This document shows positions 6,488 through 13,108 of a DNA stretch of 13,108 nt, one piece after another. Below the pieces are notes generated by a model that was not told the origin of the DNA, did no database searches, and was given only the letters and a program-made list of their open reading frames with translations. The first letter of the stretch is position 1; the number at the start of each line of letters is the position of its first letter. Source of the stretch: Gammaproteobacteria bacterium (GTDB taxonomy: Bacteria; Pseudomonadota; Gammaproteobacteria; HTCC5015); NCBI GenBank assembly GCA_020630145.1, contig JAHDBX010000017.1:1-13108 (forward strand). Direction: 5' to 3'. Position numbers and translations under genes: made by a program.

Positions 6488-6898
6488 ATGATTACAGCTA
6501 ACAAATTCTCTGCAAAACGCATTATCAACATTCTATTTATAGCGGTGGTTATTCTATACGGCCTTTATTTAATGGACTTTATCGACTTTTCTCGGAAAGC
6601 CGACTATGCCATTTCAATACCCGCTGAGCAATTACAGGTAGAAAATGAGCCTGAGCTGAATGCTGCTTTAGAAAAAATTGAAATTGATGAAGAGGCTCTA
6701 CGTGCTGCATTTCAACCACTAGGCTTAAGCCCGGCAGAATTTCAACAATTGATTCATATTGAGTTTACAGTAAATGTAAAAGCAACGAACTTACATAGTT
6801 TACAGCTAAACTTTTATAACAATGGCCAAAGTACTGTTGCACCTGAGGCCTATCATGCTTTTGCACAAAACGTACTAAATAGCATTACCCGTCAATAA
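6488..6898 (+). CDS. Single-helix membrane protein of unknown function (136 aa)
   Basis: I do not recognise this protein. A basic N-terminus (KFSAKR) is followed by one hydrophobic helix at about 12-29, with no cleavage or lipobox motif, so it is probably an N-terminally anchored inner-membrane protein with its C-terminal part outside. That part (about 40-136) has an acidic helix-rich half and then a region of alternating hydrophobic residues (HIEFTVNVKATNLHSLQLNFY), and it contains no cysteine. The frame could begin at a TTG at 6479, but the ATG at 6488 is preferred as the first normal start; neither has a strong Shine-Dalgarno. The exported YHS-domain gene starts 85 bases downstream on the same strand. 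It may be expressed from the region containing the palindrome at 6429-6446. Confidence 0.72.
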   Translation: MITANKFSAKRIINILFIAVVILYGLYLMDFIDFSRKADYAISIPAEQLQVENEPELNAALEKIEIDEEALRAAFQPLGLSPAEFQQLIHIEFTVNVKATNLHSLQLNFYNNGQSTVAPEAYHAFAQNVLNSITRQ

Positions 6899-6983
6899 GC
6901 TTTTACACATTGCTTAATGCAAGTGGAACTTATTAACGTGAAACCTTACAAAATACAATGCAACCCCCATACGGACTCGTATT

Positions 6984-7451
6984 ATGAAAAACCGAAGCAC
7001 CTTTTACTTAATAGCACTGCTAAGCGTATTTGTCAGCAATAGTGCACTGGCCAATGAACCTGTTAGCACCGCCTACTTCTCAAACAAAGCCATAGGCGGG
7101 CATGACACCATTGGCTATCATGGACTGCAACAAGGCGCAAAAGCAATCAAGGGCCAACAGACATACACAGCAACATGGAAAGGCGCAGAATGGCACTTTG
7201 TTTCTGAAGCACAAAAGCAAGCCTTTTTAAGCGATCCAACAAAATATGCACCTGCTTATAACGGCCACTGTGCCAATGCACTCAGCCTGGGCGAAGGCTT
7301 AATACCTACTAGCGGCAAACACTGGTTAGTACTAGACAAGCAACTCTATCTTTTCTATGCTGCGCGAGGCGTAAACCGGTGGCTAAGTGGCGACTACCAA
7401 GAATACAAGACAGAAGCCGACAAAGCTTGGCAAACTTTGGCAAATAATTAA
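6984..7451 (+). CDS. Exported YHS-domain protein
   Basis: A 155-residue protein with a clear signal peptide (MKNR, hydrophobic core, probable cleavage after S-A-L-A at residue 24). The rest is a YHS-type domain as found in small secreted bacterial proteins: GGHDTIGYH at 38-46, then TATWKGAEWHFVSEAQKQAF, DPTKYAPAYNGHCANALS at 84-101 and KHWLVLDKQLYLFY at 112-125, with a closing tryptophan-rich helix. The single mature cysteine, Cys96, sits where the family usually has G-Y-C-A. YHS domains elsewhere are linked to metal handling, but the role of this exported type is not established. A weak CGGAC precedes the ATG. The gene is followed after 36 bases by a copper-chaperone gene, which makes a metal-related role a reasonable guess but no more. 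Confidence 0.85.
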   Translation: MKNRSTFYLIALLSVFVSNSALANEPVSTAYFSNKAIGGHDTIGYHGLQQGAKAIKGQQTYTATWKGAEWHFVSEAQKQAFLSDPTKYAPAYNGHCANALSLGEGLIPTSGKHWLVLDKQLYLFYAARGVNRWLSGDYQEYKTEADKAWQTLANN

Positions 7452-7487
7452 AACCACCTTCAACCTTATCAACGAGCTTTGTTACAC

Positions 7488-7949
7488 ATGAAAGTATTAT
7501 TAAGACGCATTTGTTCGACTTTACTCATTTTAATAGCGTGCAATGCTTCAGCACATAACGTAAAAATTGGCGACCTTATCATTAAACACCCTTATATTAA
7601 TGAGACGCCACCAAGCGCAGTAGTCGCTGGCGGCTACCTAAGCATAAAAAATACTGGAAAAACAGATGTTCGCCTGTTGTCAGTGAATGCAAACTTTGCA
7701 GCTATGATACAAATACATCAAACCAGTATTAAAAATGATATTGCTCAAATGCAAGAAATGTCTGACGGTGTTGTTATTCCAGCAGGCCAAACGATTAAGC
7801 TACAGCATGGCGGTATGCACATTATGTTTATGCGCCTTAAAAAAAATATAAAAGCTGAACGAGAATACGCCGCGACGCTTGTATTTGAAAAAGCCGGTGA
7901 AATTAAGGTGTACTTTGAAGGTAAAAAGATTGGTGGCAAACATCATTAA
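7488..7949 (+). CDS. Periplasmic copper chaperone, PCu(A)C family
   Basis: Periplasmic carrier of copper(I), known in other bacteria to supply the CuA site of cytochrome c oxidase. The signal peptide ends after A-S-A at residue 22, leaving a mature chain starting HNVKIGDLIIKHPY, typical of the family. The copper ligands His77, Met88, His111 and Met113 are present (IQIHQTS, AQMQ, GGMHIMFM), along with the conserved VIPAG segment. Additional His107, Met110 and a terminal K-H-H add possible metal contacts. The ATG at 7488 is chosen over a TTG at 7479 because AACGAG lies about 11 bases upstream of the ATG and too close to the TTG. It follows the YHS gene after 36 bases and precedes the serine hydrolase by 8 bases. 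No sco or cytochrome oxidase gene is in the window, so its client cannot be inferred from context. Confidence 0.9.
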   Translation: MKVLLRRICSTLLILIACNASAHNVKIGDLIIKHPYINETPPSAVVAGGYLSIKNTGKTDVRLLSVNANFAAMIQIHQTSIKNDIAQMQEMSDGVVIPAGQTIKLQHGGMHIMFMRLKKNIKAEREYAATLVFEKAGEIKVYFEGKKIGGKHH

Positions 7950-7957
7950 TATAAACA

Positions 7958-9040
7958 ATGCTAACAATTCTTAAGCGCATACCAACGATAGCTAGAATAC
8001 TAAGCGTATTAACCTTATGCTTAGTATTGTCAACATGTGGAGGCTCAAGTAATAGCACTGCTGCTTCTAATCGAGTAGACATTGAGAATAATATTCAAAG
8101 TACGCTAAATACCTATACATCTGATACAGACTTCACACTTACTCTCGAAGCAGAAAGCGGAGAAACCTATGTGTATAACAAAGGCGCATCAAGGGTTGAT
8201 ACTGTGTACGAATCAGCTTCATCATCAAAATTGGTTACTGCCGTTATTATTCTTCGGCTTGTGCAAAATAATATACTCAGCCTTCACGATAGTCCACAAA
8301 GCACCATTTCCTTCTGGCCGACTACTGGCAATCTATCCACCATTCAGCTACACCACTTACTTAACTTCACATCCGGCTTAAACAATGAAGTATTCTGCAT
8401 CAACAACCCTGTTGCCAATTTTGAAACCTGCATAGAAAATATTAAAGATAGTAATTTATCAGCAGGAACGCCTGGCAACGAGTTTTACTATGCATCTTCG
8501 CACATGCAAGTAGCAGGCTTAATGGCAATAAAAGCCAGCGGTTTATCATCATGGACAGCCGTGTTCGATGAGTTCAAAACACAAACCGGTTTATTTACAA
8601 ACGCACGTTATGACTTACCATCAAGCACAAACCCAAGGCTTGCTGGCGGCATGCATTGGCAAGCAACGGAGTACATGGCCTTTCTAAAGGCTTTGTATAA
8701 AGGCCAAATACTTAACCAAAGCTATTTAGATCTATTGTTTTCCGACCAAATAGGGGCTGCCAGCATAGGCAATTCACCAGCCCTAAGTTCTTTAGGAAAA
8801 AACTGGCGCTATGCTTATGGCAACTGGATCGAATGCGACCCCGCCATCACCACTTGCGTACCCGTAAAAAGAGTCTCAAGCCCAGGAACATATGGAGCCT
8901 ACCCTTTTATTGATTTTGAACAAAAGTACTTTGGCGTACTTGCACGGCAAGGAGGATTAGCGACATTCGATAAAGGTTATGCAACGTATGAAACGGTTGC
9001 CAATGAACTCGCCCAATGGGCAAACAGCGTAAATAACTAA
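7958..9040 (+). CDS. Exported serine hydrolase of the beta-lactamase (class C/esterase) fold
   Basis: A 360-residue member of the serine beta-lactamase-like superfamily, which includes penicillin-binding proteins, esterases and D-aminopeptidases as well as true lactamases. The SxxK motif is S-S-S-K at 88-91 (nucleophile Ser88), Tyr178-Ala-Ser180 is the YxS/N motif, and the family hallmark LHHLLNFTSGL lies at 131-141. The third motif is probably in SSPGTYGAYPF at about 307-317, without a classical K-T-G. The N-terminus is a signal sequence ending in L-S-T-C with Cys27; Thr before Cys is unusual for a lipobox, so lipidation is uncertain. Cys147/Cys158 and Cys293/Cys300 could form disulfides. 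A true beta-lactamase is unlikely. No Shine-Dalgarno is evident before the ATG, 8 bases after the copper-chaperone stop. It converges on the MATE gene, 13 bases away. Confidence 0.87.
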   Translation: MLTILKRIPTIARILSVLTLCLVLSTCGGSSNSTAASNRVDIENNIQSTLNTYTSDTDFTLTLEAESGETYVYNKGASRVDTVYESASSSKLVTAVIILRLVQNNILSLHDSPQSTISFWPTTGNLSTIQLHHLLNFTSGLNNEVFCINNPVANFETCIENIKDSNLSAGTPGNEFYYASSHMQVAGLMAIKASGLSSWTAVFDEFKTQTGLFTNARYDLPSSTNPRLAGGMHWQATEYMAFLKALYKGQILNQSYLDLLFSDQIGAASIGNSPALSSLGKNWRYAYGNWIECDPAITTCVPVKRVSSPGTYGAYPFIDFEQKYFGVLARQGGLATFDKGYATYETVANELAQWANSVNN

Positions 9041-9053
9041 GCCTCCTTACTAT

Positions 9054-10457
9054 TCAGCCCCGCGTATTCGACATTGCCCAACGTGGAAAACGTAAATGAA
9101 AACCATGGTGCTTACCTTTAGGTGGCGTAATATCACCTTTGTCCATTTTGTTAATTAAACGCAGGCATACCCACAATGTAATCGTACCCACAATAATAGA
9201 GGCTGCCGCCTGCCCCAGCAATACACCCGTATGCCCTGCCCATAAAGAACCTAAATAAACACAAGGCACAGTTACAACAAGCGCTTTAGAGAAGTTACTG
9301 ACTGTTGAATACAGCGGATGCCCAAGGTTATTAAATGCGGCATTAGAAATAAACACCATCCCCGTAAAAAAGAAGCTTGCGGCTACCCAAGTACAAAATA
9401 CACGAATCATATCTGCCGCTTCAGCGCTTGCACCAAAGACAGTAACAATGACATTCTGTAATATAAACAATAACAAGCTAGTAAATATCACGACGACTGC
9501 AGAAAACTTTAGACCATCAATTACAGCTTGTCGTACCCGCATAAAATTACCTGCGCCATAGTTTTGCCCAACAATAGGACCCACTGCCCCCGACAATGCA
9601 AAAATTAAACCGAAAGCAACTGGCGTTACCCTACCAACAATAGACATGCCTGCAACAGCACTATCACCAAAACTGGCCACAACCACTATCACATAAGCAT
9701 TACCCAAAGGCGTTGCTGCATTGGTTAACATAGATGGAATAGCTATTTTTAAAACTTTCGCAATATCCTCGCAAAAGTTTGTCCATGAAAAATGTCCAAT
9801 TAAGGCATGCTTAATCGAAGCCCCCCAAAGCGCCACAACACAAACCGCTATACGTGCAGCAACCGATGCCCAAGCTGCGCCGGCAATCCCCCAATCGAAT
9901 ACAAATATAAATATGGGGTCTAATACCAAATTAACGCCACCACCTATCAAAGTCGCATACATTGCCCCTTTAGCATCACCCGTGGCACGTAACACACTCG
10001 AACCACACATACCAACGGCTAATATAGCCATACTGGGAATCAGTATTTGTAAATAAGTAATAGCAAGTTCTAAAGTACGCCCAGTTGCGCCAAGCAGCGT
10101 TAATAAAACAGGAATTAAAAACCACACCAGCGTTGAAAATATAACAGCAAATAAAATAGCGAAAGCTATACAACTCATTGATACTCTTTTCGCCTCAGCC
10201 GTATCTTCTCGCCCTATTGCTTGTGCTGTTAAGGCACCCGTTGCAATAGCCACCCCAATATTAATCGACGTAGTCATAAACAAAATAGTGCCCGCATAAC
10301 CAATGGCTGCGGCTAACTCGGCTTCGCCTAACAAGCCAAGAAAAAACATATCAATAAGGTCAACAATAAAAAGCGCCATTAAACCTATCGCCGATGTGCT
10401 CGACATAAGTATCACATGGCGCATTATAGAACCCGTCGTGAAAGTAGCCTCACTCAC
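9054..10457 (-). CDS. MATE-family multidrug/toxin efflux transporter
   Basis: Inner-membrane antiporter expected to export cationic or other small organic compounds using a sodium or proton gradient. The 467 residues form about twelve hydrophobic segments in two similar halves. Family features include SAIGLMALFIVDLIDMFFLGLLGE near the N-terminus, VGMCGSSVLRATGDAKGAM and GIAGAAWASVAARI in the first half, and VGQNYGAGN in the second half. The substrate cannot be predicted. The start is GTG at 10457, only 3 bases after the stop of the upstream antiporter gene, so translation is probably coupled; an internal ATG at residue 12 would cut off the conserved F-T-T-G-S lead-in. The C-terminus ends in a basic, probably cytoplasmic tail. 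It converges on the serine hydrolase gene. Confidence 0.93.
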   Translation of the reverse strand: MSEATFTTGSIMRHVILMSSTSAIGLMALFIVDLIDMFFLGLLGEAELAAAIGYAGTILFMTTSINIGVAIATGALTAQAIGREDTAEAKRVSMSCIAFAILFAVIFSTLVWFLIPVLLTLLGATGRTLELAITYLQILIPSMAILAVGMCGSSVLRATGDAKGAMYATLIGGGVNLVLDPIFIFVFDWGIAGAAWASVAARIAVCVVALWGASIKHALIGHFSWTNFCEDIAKVLKIAIPSMLTNAATPLGNAYVIVVVASFGDSAVAGMSIVGRVTPVAFGLIFALSGAVGPIVGQNYGAGNFMRVRQAVIDGLKFSAVVVIFTSLLLFILQNVIVTVFGASAEAADMIRVFCTWVAASFFFTGMVFISNAAFNNLGHPLYSTVSNFSKALVVTVPCVYLGSLWAGHTGVLLGQAAASIIVGTITLWVCLRLINKMDKGDITPPKGKHHGFHLRFPRWAMSNTRG

Positions 10458-10460
10458 TTA

Positions 10461-12260
10461 TTAAGACTGCTCTTCTTTATTTTTATCAGCAGCTAATATC
10501 TGCGCTAACTTTTCACGACTTTCTGCCGATTTAGAAATCATCGCAGCTTGATCATCTTTTATTTCAAACTGTTGATATAATAATTCAACATCATGTTTGC
10601 GTAATATATTCGCTTGTCGCAATACTTCCGTATCATCAAAGCCCATTATATGCAAAGCATCCTTACCCATTTCTAAAGCCGAATAAAATGTTTCGCGCGT
10701 AAAGTGATCTACACCTAAGCCTAACAAATGTAAGGCATGCGGACGACTCATGGCACGAGCAAGAATTTTAGCTTGTGGAAAGTCTTTACGAATCATTTCA
10801 ACAGCTTCGTTAATCGTATCTTCACTATCTATTGCCAACACGATCATTGTGGCATTGTCTGCCCCTGCAGAATGCAGTACATCACTACGCAGCACATCAC
10901 CATAATAGGCTTTTGTACCGAATTTTTTTACCAGCTCAATCTGATCCGGATCATAATCAATTAAAGTTGGTGTAATTTTATTAGCGATTAACAAACGACT
11001 CACCGTTTGGCCAAAGCGCCCAAAGCCCGCAATAATTACCTTATTATCGCGATCTTGTTCTTCAATTTCATCAGGCTCACGTGACTCTTCTCTAAACAAC
11101 ATGGGTTCAATAAGGCGTTCATTTACAATCATTAATAAAGGTGTAAAAATCATTGATATCGCAACAATTAGAATCATTTGACTAGCCAATGTTTGGTCAA
11201 ATATTTTTAAACCTACCGCAATACCAAACAACACAAAGGCAAACTCACCACCCTGCGATAATATTACTGAAAATACTGGCCGCTGTTGCAGTGGCACGCC
11301 CGATAATGTAGCCACCAACCATAATACTGCAGCTTTAATCGCAACTAATAAAATAGTAAAGCCAAGAAACAACAAGGGCTTATCAAACAATAAACCAAAA
11401 TCAATAGACATCCCTACAGACACAAAAAACAAACCTAACAACAAGCCTTTAAACGGCTCTATATCAGACTCTAAAGTATGGCGGTACTCAGAGTCCGCCA
11501 GTATTACTCCAGCCAAAAATGCCCCTAAAGCCATTGATATACCAAAACTATCCATCACAACTGCAATACCTATCACGAGAAGCAAACTCAGCATGGTAAA
11601 TATTTCTCGCAGATGCGTTTTCGCAATTAAACGAAAAACATGTTTAAGCAGCAAACGGCCTAATACAAAAATACCTACTAAAATAGCAATCACAACAGGC
11701 GTTGATACCTGCGCATGCTCCGCATGATCTCCAGCTATTACAGCTACACCTAAAAGAGGCAATAAAGCAATAATAGGAATCACAGCAATATCTTGAAACA
11801 GTAAAATGGAAAAACCACTTTGGCCAGCGGGCGTAGACATTAAGCCGCGCTCTTGCATAGTCTGTAGCGCGATAGCAGTCGAAGACAAAGCCAAACCTAA
11901 ACCTATGACCAAAGCACTCTTCCAATTCAAGCCACACAACAATGCTACAGCGCCTATCAATACCGCACTTAATAACAACTGCGCACCACCACTACCAACA
12001 ATTGAGCGGCGCATTGACCATAGTTTTTTAGGCTCTAACTCTAAACCAATTAAAAATAGCAATAGCACTACACCAAACTCAGAGAAATGCAAAATATCTT
12101 CAACATTTGTGATCAGGCCCAAAACCCAAGGCCCAATAACAACACCAGCCGTTAAATAACCCAGCACTGAACCTAAGCCCAAACGCACAAAAACAGGTAC
12201 AGCAACTACTGCTGCAGCCAAAAAGAAAACAACATTAATTAATAAGTTATGACTATCCAT
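10461..12260 (-). CDS. KefB/KefC-like monovalent cation:proton antiporter (CPA2) with RCK domain
   Basis: A 599-residue inner-membrane antiporter, close in length to E. coli KefB (601) and KefC (620). The first 380 residues or so are membrane segments typical of CPA2: VLGYLTAGVVIGPW at 32-45, FLIGLELEPKKLW at 69-81, GLGLALSSTAIALQTMQERGLM at 120-141 and LLFQDIAVIP at 153-162, containing the Gln156-Asp157 pair of the ion path. HTLESDIEPFKG at 261-272 matches the KefC loop that contacts the regulatory domain. A cytoplasmic RCK/TrkA-N domain begins with nucleotide-binding G-F-G-R-F-G at 412-417. Kef systems export potassium and acidify the cytoplasm to protect against electrophiles, gated by glutathione adducts. 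No kefF/kefG ancillary gene is adjacent. The ATG at 12260 has a strong GAGGGG four bases upstream. The MATE gene follows 3 bases after its stop. Confidence 0.92.
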   Translation of the reverse strand: MDSHNLLINVVFFLAAAVVAVPVFVRLGLGSVLGYLTAGVVIGPWVLGLITNVEDILHFSEFGVVLLLFLIGLELEPKKLWSMRRSIVGSGGAQLLLSAVLIGAVALLCGLNWKSALVIGLGLALSSTAIALQTMQERGLMSTPAGQSGFSILLFQDIAVIPIIALLPLLGVAVIAGDHAEHAQVSTPVVIAILVGIFVLGRLLLKHVFRLIAKTHLREIFTMLSLLLVIGIAVVMDSFGISMALGAFLAGVILADSEYRHTLESDIEPFKGLLLGLFFVSVGMSIDFGLLFDKPLLFLGFTILLVAIKAAVLWLVATLSGVPLQQRPVFSVILSQGGEFAFVLFGIAVGLKIFDQTLASQMILIVAISMIFTPLLMIVNERLIEPMLFREESREPDEIEEQDRDNKVIIAGFGRFGQTVSRLLIANKITPTLIDYDPDQIELVKKFGTKAYYGDVLRSDVLHSAGADNATMIVLAIDSEDTINEAVEMIRKDFPQAKILARAMSRPHALHLLGLGVDHFTRETFYSALEMGKDALHIMGFDDTEVLRQANILRKHDVELLYQQFEIKDDQAAMISKSAESREKLAQILAADKNKEEQS

Positions 12261-12360
12261 AAACCCCTCACTGATACAGCAAGATAGATGATAAAAGTAA
12301 AGCTACTCTACCATATACTGCTGCGTTTCAATATCTAAGCATTATTAAATCAAGGGAAAC

Positions 12361-12423
12361 ATGTACAATAAGGCATCATATACACCCAGTTTAATCAACT
12401 TCAAGCCGAAGGCTTTAACGTAA
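12361..12423 (+). CDS. Possible 20-codon leader ORF upstream of the Gate-domain gene
   Basis: ATG at 12361 is preceded by AAGGG at 12352-12356 with four bases between, one of the better ribosome sites in the window. It opens a 20-codon frame (beginning MYNKASYTPS) ending at TAA 12421-12423. The next gene starts 7 bases later and has no ribosome site of its own, so the short ORF may deliver ribosomes to it. The peptide has no runs of one amino acid as in attenuator leaders. This could still be chance. Confidence 0.35.
   Translation: MYNKASYTPSLINFKPKALT
12403..12415. repeat. Short inverted repeat before the Gate-domain gene
   Basis: AAGCC and GGCTT are exact complements around GAA, a compact hairpin in RNA. 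It lies in codons 15-18 of the candidate leader ORF and ends 15 bases before the ATG at 12431. It has no T-run and is too short for a terminator; if it folds it could affect initiation. Confidence 0.35.
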
Positions 12424-12430
12424 TCATTAT

Positions 12431-13108
12431 ATGACTAAACGATACGCTAATTTACTTACGCTTTTAGATAAGCTCCAACAAACTATATTTGGTCGTTATA
12501 TTCAAGAAGTGTGGTCAATCTTTTTTACGCTTGCCAAAATAATGATCCCAATATTATTGCTTGTACGCATAATTACCTTACTCGGTTGGGTCCAATATAT
12601 AGCCACTGCAACTGAGCCTTTAATGAGCTGGGTAGGCTTGCCGGGGGAAATGAGCCTAGTACTTATTACCGCCATGACGAGTAATATTTATGCAGCCATG
12701 GCCATTTTTTACCAACTAAATGGCCCTGAACTACTCACTATCGCCCAAGTAAGTGTATTAGGCAGCATCATTTTACTTGCGCATGGCTTACCCGTAGAAG
12801 CTCTTATAGCAAAAGCGAGTGGCGTGAGCTTACTCTTCACATTAACTCTACGTATAGGTGGGGGCTTTTTTGTTGGCATCTTGCTACACCATTACTATAG
12901 CTATTTTCAACTACTACAAGAAAGTGTACCAACTTTATGGCAGCCAGAACTTGGCCGTGACGATTGGTTTAGTTGGTTACAAACGCAAGCACAAACATTA
13001 CTCATAACCTTAGCCATTATTGCCAGCTTAGTCGCTATTATTAAAGTACTACGTTATTTAAAAATAGAAAAATTAATCCATTACTTACTCAGCCCCATGC
13101 TCAAGTTG
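12431..13108 (+). CDS. Nucleoside-recognition (Gate) domain membrane protein, truncated by the window edge
   Basis: The frame is open from ATG 12431 to the last base (226 codons, no stop), so the C-terminal part is missing. The preceding in-frame stop at 12416-12418 makes this ATG the first possible start. The protein is an integral membrane protein with hydrophobic segments at about 34-56, 74-96, 103-121, 131-152 and 187-206. The stretch TEPLMSWVGLPGEMSLVLITAM at 61-82 is the hallmark of the nucleoside-recognition/Gate family, which includes the spore maturation proteins SpmA and SpmB and parts of CNT and FeoB transporters. The family member found in proteobacteria has no firmly established substrate. 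No Shine-Dalgarno precedes its start, and a short leader ORF ends 7 bases upstream. Confidence 0.85.
   Translation, partial: MTKRYANLLTLLDKLQQTIFGRYIQEVWSIFFTLAKIMIPILLLVRIITLLGWVQYIATATEPLMSWVGLPGEMSLVLITAMTSNIYAAMAIFYQLNGPELLTIAQVSVLGSIILLAHGLPVEALIAKASGVSLLFTLTLRIGGGFFVGILLHHYYSYFQLLQESVPTLWQPELGRDDWFSWLQTQAQTLLITLAIIASLVAIIKVLRYLKIEKLIHYLLSPMLKL

Larger units (their letters stand above)
12261..12430. promoter_or_regulatory. Divergent intergenic region before antiporter and Gate-domain genes
   Basis: This gap of 170 bases should hold promoters for the minus-strand antiporter/MATE unit and the plus-strand Gate-domain gene. Next to the antiporter start it contains GAGGGG, a good minus-strand ribosome site. 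The right part holds a possible 20-codon ORF (12361-12423) and a small inverted repeat (12403-12415). No promoter stood out clearly from the AT-rich background. Confidence 0.4.

Noticed and set aside
6906..6925. Possible hairpin CACATTGC / GCAAGTG after the gene at 6488
   Set aside because: The arms are short and mismatched and there is no T-run, so it is not a convincing terminator.
7958..9040. A beta-lactamase resistance gene
   Set aside because: Only the general superfamily motifs are present and the third motif is unlike true class C enzymes; no resistance context or mobile element is nearby.
11806..12159. Plus-strand open frame of 117 codons
   Set aside because: It is antisense to the membrane part of the Kef-like antiporter, and its composition reflects that gene's codons.

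Overview
This window looks like a chromosomal segment of a gammaproteobacterium of low to moderate GC (about 35 to 48 percent in lines counted by hand). FtsE, FtsX, the CobB-type sirtuin, the KefB/KefC-type antiporter and a small DUF5062-like protein all resemble gammaproteobacterial versions. I cannot name the genus. I see no rRNA, tRNA, CRISPR array, insertion sequence or phage gene. The window is gene-dense: no stretch over 300 bases lacks a gene, and the largest gaps are about 170 to 190 bases.

Layout. (1) 19-1386, minus strand: class 1 fructose-1,6-bisphosphatase followed by a small secreted protein. (2) 1484-3123, plus strand: ftsE-ftsX, the ABC-type complex that controls septal peptidoglycan hydrolysis, here without ftsY before it or rpoH after it. 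(3) 3125-4820, minus strand: a lipoprotein alpha/beta hydrolase overlapping or abutting a CobB-type sirtuin deacylase. (4) 4834-5097, plus strand: a small DUF5062-like protein whose start codon is 13 bases from the divergent hydrolase start. (5) 5139-6298, minus strand: an aquaporin-family channel followed by a thioredoxin-type arsenate reductase, probably one arsenic-detoxification unit. (6) 6488-9040, plus strand: a one-helix membrane protein of unknown function, an exported YHS-domain protein, a periplasmic PCu(A)C copper chaperone and an exported serine hydrolase of the beta-lactamase fold. (7) 9054-12260, minus strand: a KefB/KefC-like cation/proton antiporter followed 3 bases later by a MATE exporter. 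(8) 12431 to the right edge, plus strand: a truncated nucleoside-recognition (Gate) domain membrane protein, preceded by a possible 20-codon leader ORF.

How the parts fit. The clearest functional unit is aquaporin plus ArsC: arsenate is reduced inside the cell and arsenite could leave down its gradient through the channel, as known for AqpS/ArsC in Sinorhizobium meliloti. The channel here appears to have a wide selectivity filter and three cysteines in its C-terminal tail. The other groups are ordinary housekeeping, transport and envelope genes. I did not find a clearly new multi-gene system. The points most worth checking are the channel/ArsC module, the leader ORF before the Gate-domain gene, the 18-bp palindrome in the 6299-6487 intergenic region, and the unrecognised proteins at 19-351 and 6488-6898.
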